Assembly (NCBI RefSeq): GCF_946463545.1 | Contig: NZ_OX296583.1 | Coordinates: 1,642,497 to 1,706,496, forward strand | DNA length: 64,000 nucleotides | DNA from: Methanothermococcus thermolithotrophicus DSM 2095 | GTDB lineage: Archaea; AGJL01; Methanococci; Methanococcales; Methanococcaceae | Direction: 5' to 3' | Shown: piece after piece, positions 63,880-64,000 of the stretch | Layout of the letters: every line of letters starts with the position of its first letter | Numbering within the stretch: the first letter of the stretch is position 1 | Translations under genes and position numbers: made by a program | The notes under the pieces: model-generated | The model's input: the letters and a program-made list of their open reading frames with translations, nothing else | Databases searched by the model: none | Told to the model about the DNA's origin: nothing

Positions 63880-64000
63880 ATGATAAATTTTACCAATTTA
63901 TTGAATTATATATTAATTATCTACACTATACTATTAGTCCTGATGATATACTTGATTTTTGTCCTTTCAAAAATGATACAAGATCTTAAGAATCTCAGAT
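63880..64000 (+). CDS. membrane protein, partial at right edge
   Basis: The first 40 residues (MINFTNLLNYILIIYTILL in part) form one hydrophobic helix followed by LSKMIQDLKNLR. The frame runs off the right edge. Start ATG 63880 follows AGGAATGATA. Possibly a subunit of an ion antiporter or hydrogenase, or any membrane-anchored protein; too little is visible to say. Confidence 0.5.
   Translation, partial: MINFTNLLNYILIIYTILLVLMIYLIFVLSKMIQDLKNLR

Overview
The window (about one third G+C) comes from a nitrogen-fixing methanogenic archaeon of the order Methanococcales, most likely a Methanothermococcus. It carries an archaeal-type nif operon with nifI1 and nifI2 between nifH and nifD, a methyl-coenzyme M reductase operon, an archaeal phosphopantetheine adenylyltransferase, archaeal TATA promoters and GGTGA-type ribosome binding sites. 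NifI1 and NifI2 are 105 and 128 residues, which matches my memory of ORF105 and ORF128 beside nifH in M. thermolithotrophicus. No rRNA, tRNA or CRISPR array was recognised.

Layout: 0-6 kb, minus-strand surface-sugar cluster (asnB, UDP-sugar dehydrogenase, UDP-glucuronate-type epimerase, rmlB, rmlA, rmlC) with a 150-bp MITE-like element. 6-12 kb, membrane proteins and a MoxR/DUF58/DUF4350 cluster. 12.3-20.6 kb, nifH-nifI1-nifI2-nifD-nifK-(small unknown)-nifE-nifN. 20.9-24.4 kb, molybdate uptake genes and a MetV-like metal-binding protein; the binding protein is circularly permuted. nifH and the molybdate genes each have two NrpR-type operators spaced 33 bp, so nitrogenase and its molybdenum supply appear co-regulated. 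24.4-26 kb, a CDP-sugar fragment fused to the tail of a DUF4129 protein. 26.5-31.4 kb, a decaying accessory island of toxin-antitoxin genes, archaeal ATPases and repeats. 31.5-35.9 kb, an mrt-type methyl-coenzyme M reductase operon without mcrC. 36.7-41.2 kb, ornithine cyclodeaminase and a MoxR/HEAT/VWA set. 41.2-45.4 kb, rmlD, ugd, galE, galU. 45.6-50 kb, transporter, coaD, ppsA. 50.9-56.1 kb, pst phosphate operon with a fused double PhoU. 56.2-62.4 kb, tetraether-lipid-synthase-like radical SAM protein, a regulator, a small nuclease, a deoxyribosyltransferase/TIR-like protein, a RelE system and a methyltransferase pseudogene. 62.5 kb onward, argD and the start of a membrane protein.

The most unusual content is structural. 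(1) ModA has its C-terminal half placed before its N-terminal half behind one lipoprotein signal. (2) A family of 50-60 bp double-hairpin elements occurs between genes and also in frame inside genes; one copy adds 17 residues inside the RxxxxH active-site motif of a HepT toxin. (3) The palindrome GAGCTC occurs about 72 times by hand count, when roughly 5-6 are expected. (4) Several genes are remodelled by fusion or frameshift (epimerase-DUF4129, PhoU-PhoU, split GNAT toxin).
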